NCBI GenBank assembly: GCA_934047225.1
Contig: CAKOHE010000009.1
Coordinates: forward strand, 214,001 to 278,000
Source: Ypsolopha sequella
Taxonomy: Eukaryota; Arthropoda; Insecta; Lepidoptera; Ypsolophidae
Reading direction: 5' to 3'
DNA: 64,000 nucleotides
Shown here: positions 25,501 through 32,708 of the stretch, one piece after another
How positions within the stretch are numbered: the stretch's first letter is position 1
Layout: each line of letters opens with the position of its first letter
The notes under the pieces: model-generated
The model's input: the letters and a program-made list of their open reading frames with translations, nothing else
Database searches by the model: none
What the model was told of the DNA's origin: nothing
Translations under genes and position numbers: made by a program

Positions 25501-28500
25501 CACATTCGGCTACACTTTCTGTAAAAAATCGTTAAATTTACGTATATTAGGGGTTTGTATATTACAAACACTATACTATATTACACTTTTAAATATTTTT
25601 GTATATTAAATTATTTTGTTAATTTAATATACAAAAATATTTAAAAGTGTAATATAGTAACTACGTAATAACTAAATTTTTAAGAATATTCATAATACAA
25701 GGCAGAAAATCTCGTACTATGTATAAAGACTTAATCTATAACTATAAGTGGAAACTTGTAATTGGCCTTCTGTAATATTACTTTTAAGTTTATATGCTAT
25801 TTCTTGTGCTGTAAGTTTTCCGAATAAATAAATAAATAAGTAACTACAAACTAGGGACTAACACAGTGAAAACTTTGAGACGATCAACTACCAGTCGATC
25901 CCCATACAATGATTGCAAAATTTATCATTTTGGCTGTGAGATCACGACGTAGGTAGTTGTGCATTTTAGAAGTTGATGAAGAATTTCACATCAGCAGTTA
26001 TTCAGCAAATACCAATGTGTGCATAAAGATATTATACAATATATACTTTTATAAATTTACTCGATACTAAGTAAAAATTAATAAATAAAGCACTTCATAA
26101 AGCAAAAAACAAACTCCTTTTTAATTTAAAATCATTTGAATTTTAACAAAATGTTAGTGTTCAGAACGCAGACGTCTTTCTTCGGTGCGAGCTCCAGCAA
26201 AATAGGCGGCAGCGCTGGCGTTGCTGTCTTACATACTTGTAGCCGCCCCCACACTGACGTGGCTGGTGTTGCAGTCTATGATTTTTCTTCTAACAATACT
26301 TAATTATTATGCAACGTGTAACAAAAAGGTGTAACCATATTTGAAGAGCTTATTCAGTCAATGGTATGGAACAATTTTTACTGTGGAACAAAAATTGTAT
26401 CTCGACAAAAAATTTTACTGTTTCATAGAAAAATGCAATCCCGGTCGGCCGAAATGTATGGAACGGCAGTTTTTTTTTTTGAGATTTCAGGGTTGGCTCC
26501 ATAGTAAAAGTCGTTCTATACCATTGACTGAATAAGCTCTTCAAATATGGTTACACCTTTCTGTTACACGTTGTATAATATCATTAGTACTTATAGTATT
26601 GTATTTTGGTTTTCAGATTTATGACAGTAACCGCAAGCCTTCGCACGTGATCGACGCGCGCGACCCCAACAAGTCTAACTGGATGCGCTATGTGAACTGT
26701 GCGAGACACTGGCACGAGCAGAACCTGCTCGCCTTCCAGTACCAGGGCGAGATCTACTACAAGTAAGTATTTATTACCTTTAGCCAGTCCAACTGGATGC
26801 GCTATGTGAACTGTGCGAGACACTGGCACGAGCAGAACCTGCTCGCCTTCCAGTACCAGGGCGAGATCTACTACAAGTAAGTATTTATTACCTTTAGCCA
26901 GTCCAACTGGATGCGCTATGTGAACTGTGCGAGACACTGGCACAAGCAGAACCTGCTCGCCTTCCAGTACCAGGGCCAGATCTACTACAAGTAAGTATTT
27001 ATTACCTTCAGCCAGTCCAACTGGATGCGCTATGTGAACTGTGCGAGACACTGGCACGAGCAGAACCTGCTCGCCTTCCAGTACCAGGGCGAGATCTACT
27101 ACAAGTAAGTATTTATTACCTTTAGCCAGTCCAACTGGATGCGCTATGTGAACTGTGCGAGACACTGGCACGAGCAGAACCTGCTCGCCTTCCAGTACCA
27201 GGGCCAGATCTACTACAAGTAAGTATTTATTACCTTCAGCCAGTCCAACTGGATGCGCTATGTGAACTGTGCGAGACACTGGCACGAGCAGAACCTGCTC
27301 GCCTTCCAGTACCAGGGCGAGATCTACTACAAGTAAGTATTTATTACCTTTAGCCAGTCCAACTGGATGCGCTATGTGAACTGTGCGAGACACTGGCACG
27401 AGCAGAACCTGCTCGCCTTCCAGTACCAGGGCGAGATCTACTACAAGTAAGTATTTATTACCTTCAGCCAGTCCAACTGGATGCGCTATGTGAACTGTGC
27501 GAGACACTGGCACGAGCAGAACCTGCTCGCCTTCCAGTACCAGGGCCAGATCTACTACAAGTAAGTATTTATTACCTTCAGCCAGTCCAACTGGATGCGC
27601 TATGTGAACTGTGCGAGACACTGGCACGAGCAGAACCTGCTCGCCTTCCAGTACCAGGGCGAGATCTACTACAAGTAAGTATTTATTACCTTTAGCCAGT
27701 CCAACTGGATGCGCTATGTGAACTGTGCGAGACACTGGCACGAGCAGAACCTGCTCGCCTTCCAGTACCAGGGCCAGATCTACTACAAGTAAGTATTTAT
27801 TACCTTCAGCCAGTCCAACTGGATGCGCTATGTGAACTGTGCGAGACACTGGCACGAGCAGAACCTGCTCGCCTTCCAGTACCAGGGCGAGATCTACTAC
27901 AAGTAAGTATTTATTACCTTTAGCCAGTCCAACTGGATGCGCTATGTGAACTGTGCGAGACACTGGCACGAGCAGAACCTGCTCGCCTTCCAGTACCAGG
28001 GCGAGATCTACTACAAGTAAGTATTTATTACCTTCAGCCAGTCCAACTGGATGCGCTATGTGAACTGTGCGAGACACTGGCACGAGCAGAACCTGCTCGC
28101 CTTCCAGTACCAGGGCCAGATCTACTACAAGTAAGTATTTATTACCTTCAGCCAGTCCAACTGGATGCGCTATGTGAACTGTGCGAGACACTGGCACGAG
28201 CAGAACCTGCTCGCCTTCCAGTACCAGGGCGAGATCTACTACAAGTAAGTATTTATTACCTTTAGCCAGTCCAACTGGATGCGCTATGTGAACTGTGCGA
28301 GACACTGGCACGAGCAGAACCTGCTCGCCTTCCAGTACCAGGGCGAGATCTACTACAAGTAAGTATTTATTACCTTCAGCCAGTCCAACTGGATGCGCTA
28401 TGTGAACTGTGCGAGACACTGGCACGAGCAGAACCTGCTCGCCTTCCAGTACCAGGGCGAGATCTACTACAAGTAAGTATTTATTACCTTTAGCCAGTCC

Positions 28501-29534
28501 AACTGGATGCGCTATGTGAACTGTGCGAGACACTGGCACGAGCAGAACCTGCTCGCCTTCCAGTACCAGGGCCAGATCTACTACAAGTAAGTATTTATTA
28601 CCTTCAGCCAGTCCAACTGGATGCGCTATGTGAACTGTGCGAGACACTGGCACGAGCAGAACCTGCTCGCCTTCCAGTACCAGGGCGAGATCTACTACAA
28701 GTAAGTATTTATTACCTTCAGCCAGTCCAACTGGATGCGCTATGTGAACTGTGCGAGACACTGGCACGAGCAGAACCTGCTCGCCTTCCAGTACCAGGGC
28801 GAGATCTACTACAAGTAAGTATTTATTACCTTTAGCCAGTCCAACTGGATGCGCTATGTGAACTGTGCGAGAATGTGAACTAAATATGTATAACAACTGT
28901 GTTACCCCACGTCACACCGGTTGTGGTGTGGATGACATTATTCGAATGATTCGATTGTAAAAGTCATTAAAATTATTCGAAGAACCTTACAACTGAATGA
29001 ATGAATGAATGAATTGACACTTTATTGTACACAAAAGACATATAAAAGAAAACAGAGTATTGAAAACATAATTTTGTACAAAGGCGGACTTATCGCTTAA
29101 AGCGATTCCTTCCAGACAACCTTTGGGTGGTGAAGAAATAGGCACTAGAAAAGTAAAAAATAGGGGGATAGACTTAATAGACAGAGTAAATTCAATGAAA
29201 ATCAATAAAGTGTTAATATAAATTACCTACCAAATTAAACTTAATTTTAATAGATATCATAGACTTACATAAACAAATATACAAGAATATATTAATAAAT
29301 ACATCAAACTCAATTTATTGATAAATAAAAGTATTTACACGTCAATAGTAATTTACATTAATAGTCACACTACATCTTATATTATGTTATGATTATATAT
29401 ACGGTAAAGGTTAGTTTTACAGTAAAAATATTTTACTTAACATTAAAACATTCTACTTAATATTAAAATATTTTTTAATTAAAACAAATATTCCTTTTAA
29501 TATTGTGTTTAAAAAAAAAATATCTTTTTTATAT

Positions 29535-29580
<46 letters not shown>

Positions 29581-32500
29581 TTAAATATCAATATAATAAG
29601 GGTAAATAAGTGACGAGACTACCAACCTAATGAAACTTCATAGTGAGATCTGACTTTCCTCTTAAATATCGCCAAAGAAGACGACATACGAATCTCAGTA
29701 GGTAACTCGTTCCAAAGACACACAGCCTTGACCGCAAAATAATTCCCATATGCAGTAGAAGTGTGCTTAGGGATACTAAGCAGGTGACTTTCCCTGCAGC
29801 GTAAGGAATTGACGTAATTGAATTTGTCGCGAAGACAACTTATTCGAATGAATCATCAAACCATCGAACTTAACGAACATTCCACACGTATCTAAATAAT
29901 CTTATTATAGGTGTGTGTGCGCAATTCGTGGAAAGGGCAACGACAACATTTTGAACACTTTCGGAAATACTCGGAAATTAGTCTTAACTATTTATTGCTA
30001 TCAACTAAAACTAATCTACGGAAAAAACCCTTAATTTTGTATGGCAAACTAAATGAATGAACTAGCGGTTCGCAAATCATTAACTATCGACTTATTACAT
30101 ACTACGAATATCAATTAAAAGTAGACTTTAATAAACGAGAAAACAGACCAATTTTGTATGGCAAAGTGAATGAATGAATTAGCAGTTTTATTCGAATTTG
30201 CAAACTAGCGATCGATTGTTTTTGTATTCGAATGTTAATATTAGTAGTATCAAACCATTCGATTATTGGAATCAGTAACAATATCAATCAATCAATAACA
30301 ATCTTTAAACTTAAACTTAAATTAAGCCGACAGCACACAAACTCCACTAACATCCTTGATCTTCTTTTTGAAAAGAACTTAGCCTTTACAATGACAGGCT
30401 GTTTGGGAAGCTTGCCTTTGCCCAAAAGCTTGTAGTAACCAGCTTTGACAATGTTGATGACTGGCACCTTGCCATCAGTGGCATTGGCATACTTGAGACG
30501 AGCCTGCTCAGACACCAGGGTCCACAGCTTGTCCAAGTTGAGGACAGGGCAGAAGTCCTTGTTTCTTCTCAAGTGGTAGTTCCTCATGCCCAACTTGCCA
30601 AAGTATCCAGGATGGTAATTGTCCATGTTGATTCTGTGATGGTGCTCACCACCGGCGTTACCGCGACCTCCAGGATGCTTACGGTGTTTACCGATACGTC
30701 CATGACCGTGGCTCACGTGTCCTCGCAACTTCCTGGTCTTCTTGTCATGTACGTGTATATTCTAGGACGCTGAACATAATCCCCCGTTACACGGAGCTGC
30801 TAGTTTACTACGGCAGCGAGTTCGCCAACAAACTCGGCATCGACATCCGCCGGTACAACGCGCCAAAACAATTCCACCTTAAAATGGGTAAGTCTCTTCT
30901 ACTATTTTCTGAACAACCATATTTAAAATACCGGCCAAGTGCGTGTCGGGCCACACGCAGTGTGAAGTTCCGTAGTTGCTTTACACAATATGCGGACTTC
31001 TTCTCTAAGTACATTTTATAAGTTTGTCGACTAATACAGATCGCGCCAAACTTGTAGTACGCTCGGAAGTCGCTACTCCTGCTCACATCCATATTACAAT
31101 AACTCGCCACACGAGCAGACTGGCGGCTATAGGATGCGGACTAGCAAAATCTGCTAAACTAGATAGAGCCAGACTTTTACACGCGTGCAAAAGAGACGGC
31201 ATTAGAACAGAATCATAATGTGATTCATGCAAAATGGCCTTTTTACGAGTTCACGAGTTGTGTTGAGACCTGGATAGCTCAGTGGTTAGAGCAATCGCCC
31301 GGTAAGCGAGAGGCGAGAGGTCCCGGTTCAGAGCTCCTCACATCCAGATTTACTTTTCTTTCTGCGTTTCTATACTGCAATGATATACTGTTAATTTATA
31401 TCTCCTTGCGATGGATAAATCGCCAAGTGTTCAAACATAGAAATAAATTTCTGTCATATTTTTGCTGTTTTTAAGTTGTAGACATATTATATTTTATTAA
31501 TACTTAATAAAATGCTCAAACACATGACCGTGGCAGTCGGTCGACACTGCTGCCATCCGAATGCTTCTTGTCGCGCGGCAAGGCAGTGGCAGAGGGCCGC
31601 GGCAGTCGGTCGTGGCTGCCGGGCAAGATCCGACGCCTACCTTAACAGGTCTCCAGTACGAAATCGGGCGGTTGATTTAATTTCACCTTATATCGTATGT
31701 CACAGTATTATTGTTAGTGTAATTAATTATAACGTGTGTCGTAACGTATCTAATTGATGTTGTATTTTTGCAGGTGCTCCAGTTACAATATTTGATGACA
31801 AAAATAATAATCGGATTAAAGCAACAGAAGATGTTCCGCGTGTCGAGGATTCTTATGAAGAGACAGAAAAAGAAGACCAAGTTGAGGAAATTGTCGCCAC
31901 AAATCGTATTTCAAAGCAACAAACTACAAATGAGAATGAAGAAAACCTTCCAAGGAAAGATGAAGTCATTAATAAAACAAAAACTGTTTTCAAAAAACCG
32001 GAGCGGAAAAAAAGCGTTTCTTTGAGTTATATCTGTGATCACTGTCAGCAAAAATTTTGTACGAAAATTAAACTGCAACAGCATATATCCATTCATTACA
32101 GAGTTTCAGAATTAAATCTCACATGTGCAACTTGTAACTACAAAGCACATACAGTTCAAGCGTTAGAAAAACATTCAAGACTCCACGATAAGAAAAGACG
32201 TTTTAAATGTAATTCATGTACGTACAGATTTAGTAGTAACCAACATTTAATGCAGCACATTAGTGCACACACGGCAGAGAAACCATATAAATGTGACATG
32301 TGCGACTATGCGAGTAGCTGTAGCAGTGCTTTAAATACACATATGAGAATACACACGGGAGATAAGCCATATAAATGCGACTTGTGCGACTATGCGAGTA
32401 GCAAGAACGATAATTTGAAGACACATATGAGAATACACACGGGAGATAAGCCATATAAATGCGACTTGTGCGACTATGCGAGTAGCTTTAGCGGTCATTT

Positions 32501-32708
32501 GAAGACACATATGAGAATACACACGGGAGATAAGCCATATAAATGCGACTTGTGCGACTATGCGAGTAGCCAGTACTGTCATTTGAAGACACATATGAGA
32601 ATACACACGGGAGATAAGCCATATAAATGCGACTTGTGCGACTATGCGAGTAGCCAGAACGGTCATTTGAAGACACATTTGAGAAGACACACGGGGGATA
32701 AAGCATAA
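10471..32708 (+). CDS. PRDM9-like PR/SET histone methyltransferase with C2H2 zinc-finger array
   Basis: Seven exons (10471-10554, 12832-12908, 13655-13748, 23903-24009, 26617-26762, 30766-30887, 31774-32708) join in phase with consensus splice sites. From ATG 10479 they give 518 codons. Order: SSXRD-like tail (residues 1-25), zinc knuckle C27/C30/C38/H41, PR/SET domain (about 83-195), acidic/basic linker, eight C2H2 fingers (about 293-516). By family knowledge PRDM9 trimethylates H3K4 and H3K36 in meiotic nuclei and places recombination hotspots through its fingers. Tyrosines matching human Y276, Y341 and Y357 are present (Y103, Y166, Y182). The hotspot role here is inference. Introns are crowded with transposons, including an LTR element. 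No clear KRAB domain is intact. Confidence 0.85.
10791..11907. mobile_element. TIR element with nested palindrome
   Basis: 'gctggattgtgaaaaacccg' near 10795 is matched in reverse complement near 11880-11904, giving inverted ends of about 32 bp. Inside lies a palindrome with arms at about 10843-10975 and 10977-11092, and a repeat at about 11475-11690 (family F) also found inverted at about 45.10-45.25 kb. No transposase is seen. Confidence 0.55.
11475..11690. repeat. Dispersed repeat family F, copy 1
   Basis: It matches 45.10-45.25 kb in reverse complement, including 'gcctggattcgtgctggggg' and the end 'caccttgtata'. It preserves the empty site (near 11540-11560) for the pogo-like element inserted in the other copy. 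Confidence 0.65.
12832..12908 (+). CDS. PRDM9-like exon B (pre-SET zinc knuckle)
   Basis: Acceptor TTTCAG, donor GTAAGA, in phase (T|TT phenylalanine). It encodes [17 protein letters not shown], then ALLVIPDDV. The C-x2-C-x7-C-x2-H spacing is identical to the zinc knuckle that precedes the SET domain in PRDM9. The exon end lies 18 bp from the start of a MITE. Confidence 0.88.
12927..13575. mobile_element. MITE family A, copy 1, interrupted by a LINE tail
   Basis: Inverted ends 'caacgtgtaacagaaaggtg' and its complement are flanked by TA on both sides, suggesting a Tc1/mariner-related MITE. The middle is interrupted by a Jockey/CR1-like fragment. Other copies: 21745-22006, 26312-26573 and a disrupted one at about 45970-47192. 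Confidence 0.75.
13159..13305 (+). pseudogene. Reverse transcriptase C-terminus of a Jockey/CR1-like LINE
   Basis: The frame reads '[19 protein letters not shown]...', then 'FYSINEYI' and a TAA. This is the typical C-terminal end of Jockey/CR1-type elements (YN.LP..I......FK..L). It is followed by AT-rich 3' UTR and an 'attactg' tail up to about 13535, and sits inside MITE A copy 1. Confidence 0.7.
13655..13748 (+). CDS. PRDM9-like exon C (start of SET region)
   Basis: Acceptor TTGTCCAG; it ends 'cataccag' at a GTTTGT donor in phase 1. It encodes [19 protein letters not shown] and then [12 protein letters not shown]. 'RSAL..P.......SNIP' aligns with 'RSALSLPPGLRIGPSGIP' of vertebrate PRDM9. 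Its last bases and donor are re-copied downstream as a minisatellite. Confidence 0.82.
13749..14211 (+). repeat. 40-bp minisatellite that repeats exon C's 3' end and splice donor
   Basis: The unit runs from 'gtttgtgtacacttgttacc' to 'ctttctctaacataccag'. Units lie at 13749-13788, 13789-13828, 14063-14102, 14103-14142 and 14143-14182, plus a partial one to about 14211. Each carries the exon's terminal 'ctaacataccag' and the GTTTGT donor, so the intron starts with five or more spare donor sites. A MITE (13829-14061) interrupts the array. Confidence 0.9.
13829..14061. mobile_element. MITE family C, copy 1
   Basis: Inverted ends built on 'ctattacgtatctttagttg' are present. Two further copies lie side by side at about 23385-23848. 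It is inserted inside the 40-bp minisatellite, flanked by 'cag' on both sides, so it is younger than the array. Confidence 0.75.
14665..14992 (+). repeat. 5' LTR
   Basis: It begins TGTCGG and ends CCCCGTTA. The boundary is set by comparison with the 3' LTR and by the TATA target duplication. The gag ATG at 14957 lies inside it. Confidence 0.8.
14957..16669 (+). CDS. gag-protease-integrase fragment of the LTR element
   Basis: This 570-residue frame starts in the 5' LTR. A capsid-like region is followed by two zinc knuckles, [14 protein letters not shown] at about residue 248 and [14 protein letters not shown] at about 292. An aspartic protease motif DSGAEC lies near residue 353. It then jumps straight to an integrase H2C2 zinc domain (HDSLMH ... 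NCSTC, about 518-560), so RT and RNase H are deleted in frame. Retroelement gag packages RNA, protease matures the polyprotein, and integrase inserts the copy. This version cannot reverse transcribe. Confidence 0.85.
   Translation: MANDNQITPSPLSGVGSMSVQQQQQQKDAVENDHWRAMFEQQHANMQALIAAIQAPKNINHVELPEFDPDKKEMDARSWCTTADLCFGESPLQGAQLVLAISKALKGAASTWLSLVAYQGITWTEFKVLFLARFALTETLAATLINLSGDKPSEKETLAAYASRLMTSLTTRWKDVNKEEIAVATVLAHVSQFDTRIQRMAFTTNITSREKLQQELHAFSHLKRKFTATSESSTTPDSKRAKITPLKCYNCGRTGHRQSECRSKPMDNGRAIVSATTSQTTQQPAARGPLVCFKCGKPGHIASHCTSDGGGQANGGGSGTGTVRSERRVDVCVVQPPSGVLLHKGVQYCFSYDSGAECTLVKESLAAKLSGKRFNNVVAMTVIGQTSVLSTEQILCCVTINDYPLEIMLHVLPDSHLQSDIMIVREILSLGFSINMTATEFLLNKIHVVNSLCRSNEQQCDDDISKIVRHLENSQTDEQVAKTYVLRLGFLYRKILRNGRTKCLPYLPRVLRWSVTNNFHDSLMHVGTDKTCKKLYDFYWFPGMSQYVRKFVDNCSTCKVAKSRSGKAQA
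16670..17169 (+). pseudogene. Integrase core and C-terminal fragments of the LTR element
   Basis: After the TAA the sequence continues in other frames with an integrase core: [11 protein letters not shown] (first Asp), then IIADQ (second Asp). The part holding the third acidic residue is deleted. A C-terminal '[20 protein letters not shown]' is the gypsy-type GPY/F module, ending at TGA near 17169. It is non-functional because of frame breaks and a deletion. Confidence 0.7.
17170..18099 (+). other. 3' untranslated region of the LTR element
   Basis: About 930 bp lie between the integrase remnant and the 3' LTR. No conserved protein is seen. A pairing stretch 'gtgtgcgtcagtgggtgacg' near 17360 could fold. 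No clear polypurine tract is visible immediately before 18100. Confidence 0.5.
18100..18432 (+). repeat. 3' LTR
   Basis: It matches the 5' LTR, including the first dozen gag codons at its end, apart from one extra 'cctaa' before the ATG. It is followed by TATA. Confidence 0.8.
18631..19165 (+). mobile_element. Non-autonomous Helitron
   Basis: The 5' end is 'tctaaatatataaaac', a lepidopteran Helitron start beginning TC. The 3' end is CTAG preceded by the hairpin 'gcggaacgaagttcgc'. It sits between a host A (18630) and T (19166) as expected. It has no Rep/helicase coding, so it is non-autonomous. Confidence 0.75.
19453..20011. repeat. Lepidopteran repeat family G (two facing copies)
   Basis: Contains 'gggttccgtacccaaaggat', 'gtgcgagtcggactcg' and a long shared body including 'cagatgatgtatttctg'. 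The halves at about 19453-19620 and 19740-20011 partly face each other. The same family appears at 22243-22550, about 39895-40190 and, more diverged, near 30930. The transposition mechanism is not evident. Confidence 0.7.
20130..21315. mobile_element. Nested TIR elements with TA target sites (family D outer, inner 20154-21226)
   Basis: The inner element has arms of about 280 bp (20154-20427 and 20957-21226) beginning 'cagggtgaatttttgag', flanked by TA. It sits in an outer element with ends 'cagtggagaccacatcaag' (20130) and the complement ending at 21315. The spacer holds a LINE 3' tail (about 20569-20690, 'gtgtgtacaataaag'). A fragment of the outer family is at about 55394-55475. Both look Tc1/mariner-related by TA target and CAG ends. 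Confidence 0.75.
21745..22006. mobile_element. MITE family A, copy 2
   Basis: Ends 'caaggtgtaacagaaaggtg' and complement, TA on both sides. The 101-residue ORF on the minus strand is an artefact of this repeat. Confidence 0.8.
22243..22550. repeat. Lepidopteran repeat family G, copy
   Basis: Same body as 19453-20011, with a short run of the 4-bp unit 'gacg/gaca' near 22465-22495. Confidence 0.7.
22671..22930. mobile_element. MITE family B, copy 1
   Basis: Long inverted ends of about 100 bp start 'aaggtctttcaatttaaa' and contain 'attcagtatcgttaatacat'. Other copies are at 44771-44981 and 56624-56882. Confidence 0.8.
23023..23871. mobile_element. TIR element carrying two MITE family C copies
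   Basis: The outer ends contain 'gtaatgatgacc' (about 23028) and 'ggtcatcattac' (about 23852); an inner inverted pair 'ctgctcagaaaatgaaacca' occurs at about 23040 and 23365. Family C copies lie at about 23385-23618 and 23619-23848, head to tail. The element ends about 30 bp before PRDM9-like exon D. Confidence 0.65.
23903..24009 (+). CDS. PRDM9-like exon D (SET domain, N-terminal half)
   Basis: It follows 'ataactacag' and ends at GTGAGT in phase 0. It encodes [19 protein letters not shown], then [17 protein letters not shown]. 'AGLGV......LP.G..FGPY.G' is the conserved PR/SET start; Y103 in FGPY matches human PRDM9 Y276. TE-derived sequence begins about 24 bp after the exon. Confidence 0.9.
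24033..24248 (-). mobile_element. Non-autonomous Helitron (minus orientation)
   Basis: Read on the minus strand it starts 'tcactacatagtataaaaa' and ends CTAG after a GC-rich hairpin near 24040. It lies between host A (24032) and T (24249). This body is a very common lepidopteran type. Confidence 0.65.
24258..25400 (+). pseudogene. Decayed mariner transposon
   Basis: 'tacgaggggcatgccaaaag' at about 24258 recurs as a direct copy at about 24957, resembling mariner terminal repeats. From about 25149 the plus strand reads '[13 protein letters not shown]', a stop, '[19 protein letters not shown]' and then '[18 protein letters not shown]', the N-terminal helix-turn-helix region of mariner transposase. 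Stops and deletions remove function, and the DDD catalytic part is absent. Confidence 0.65.
25555..25675. repeat. AT-rich palindrome
   Basis: 'tattacacttttaaatattt' and its reverse complement face each other around about 25615, so the strand would form a hairpin of roughly 50 bp per arm. A LINE-like 3' tail follows at about 25700-25845. Confidence 0.6.
26312..26573. mobile_element. MITE family A, copy 3
   Basis: Ends 'caacgtgtaacaaaaaggtg' and 'ctgttacacgttg'. It ends about 43 bp before PRDM9-like exon E and so contributes to the region where that intron's branch point should lie. Confidence 0.75.
26617..26762 (+). CDS. PRDM9-like exon E (SET domain core)
   Basis: Acceptor GGTTTTCAG, donor GTAAGT, phase 0 to phase 2. 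It encodes [19 protein letters not shown], then [20 protein letters not shown] and FQYQGEIYY. 'NWMRYVNCA' and 'NL.AFQY...I.Y' are hallmark PRDM9/PR-SET motifs forming the cofactor and substrate pocket; Y166 matches human Y341. The 3' part of this exon is the seed of the 114-bp array that follows. Confidence 0.93.
26784..28872 (+). repeat. Tandem array of SET-exon copies, 18 full 114-bp units plus a partial
   Basis: Each unit holds 93 bp of exon E (from 'ccagtccaactggatgcg' to 'tactacaa'), then 21 bp 'gtaagtatttattacctt' followed by cag or tag. Each thus has a donor GTAAGT and an acceptor-like 'accttcag' or 'acctttag'. Both 93 and 21 divide by three, so each unit is in frame with exon E if the 21 bp were absent, and hits TAA (aagTAAgta) if read through. 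Units differ at few sites: GGC-GAG/GGC-CAG (Glu/Gln), tttag/ttcag and one cacaag. The array ends mid-exon at 'gcgaga', joined to 'atgtgaacta'. Confidence 0.95.
28988..29825 (-). mobile_element. 3' end of a Jockey/CR1-like LINE
   Basis: On the minus strand from about 29820 the frame reads '[20 protein letters not shown]', then '[19 protein letters not shown]', a typical RT C-terminus. A 3' UTR with 'gcgataagtccgcctttgta' and 'gtgtacaataaagtg' follows, then a (ttca)n tail at about 28990. An (AT)n microsatellite lies at 29538-29576. Confidence 0.7.
30322..30748 (-). pseudogene. RpL27A: Processed pseudogene of ribosomal protein L27A (uL15)
   Basis: The minus strand reads '[20 protein letters not shown]', then '[20 protein letters not shown]' and on to '[17 protein letters not shown]', nearly the whole L27A protein without introns. 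The extreme N-terminus is shortened and a small deletion after FFSK shifts the frame, so the normal C-terminal tail appears only in another frame. Together with its position inside another gene's intron, this marks a retrocopy, not the functional gene. Its 5' end stops about 18 bp before PRDM9-like exon F. Confidence 0.88.
30766..30887 (+). CDS. PRDM9-like exon F (SET domain C-terminal part)
   Basis: Acceptor 'gtatattctag', donor GTAAGT, phase 2 to phase 1. It encodes (K)[19 protein letters not shown], then [20 protein letters not shown]. 'I.P..ELLV.YG.E....LGI' is the conserved end of the PRDM9 SET domain; Y182 in VYYG matches the catalytic Y357 of human PRDM9. The upstream pyrimidine-rich tract 'cttcctggtcttcttgtc' is supplied by the L27A retrocopy. 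Confidence 0.92.
30925..31265. repeat. Diverged repeat, family G-like start
   Basis: Begins 'ccggccaagtgcgtgtcggg', a diverged relative of family G. The rest to the SINE has no recognisable protein; a short stretch ('cataatgtgattcatgcaaa') resembles 35.74-35.79 kb. Confidence 0.4.
31266..31470 (+). repeat. tRNA-derived SINE
   Basis: The head 'tagctcagtggttagagc' is a pol III A box in tRNA context, followed by an anticodon-arm-like segment and a degraded B box. The tail carries 'gatggataaatcgccaagtg'. A better-preserved copy is on the minus strand at about 43795-43890. The arms are too degraded for a functional tRNA. Confidence 0.65.
31774..32708 (+). CDS. PRDM9-like exon G (linker and C2H2 zinc-finger array)
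   Basis: Acceptor 'tttttgcag', in phase with exon F (G|GT glycine). The linker is acidic then basic ('[13 protein letters not shown]', 'KKPERKKSV'). Eight C-x2-C-x12-H-x3-H fingers follow from residue 293. The first three are divergent (CDHC.., CATC.., CNSC..). The last five start at 379, 407, 435, 463 and 491 and share '[11 protein letters not shown]....LKTHM' with TGDKP linkers. The frame ends GDKA-TAA at 32708. One long terminal exon holding the array matches PRDM9 gene structure. Confidence 0.92.
32286..32705 (+). repeat. 84-bp zinc-finger minisatellite (five units)
   Basis: Units start at 32286, 32370, 32454, 32538 and 32622. Apart from the first, differences concentrate in the four codons after YASS, which map to helix positions -1, 1, 2 and 3: CSSA, KNDN, FSGH, QYCH, QNGH. 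The framework is almost invariant. The last unit has HLRRH instead of HMRIH. Confidence 0.93.

Noticed and set aside
26784..28872. CRISPR-like regular array
   Set aside because: No unique spacers; the units are continuous tandem copies of a eukaryotic exon.
26584..28896. 770-codon minus-strand ORF made of 38-residue repeats
   Set aside because: It is the antisense of the 114-bp SET-exon array. The period is divisible by three, so one open unit stays open throughout. No independent coding evidence.
30288..30728. Functional RpL27A gene
   Set aside because: Intronless, shortened at the N-terminus, frameshifted near the C-terminus and sitting antisense in another gene's intron, so a retropseudogene.
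31266..31340. Functional tRNA gene
   Set aside because: Stems are degraded and the sequence continues into a shared repeat body, so it is a SINE head. The same applies to 43790-43895.
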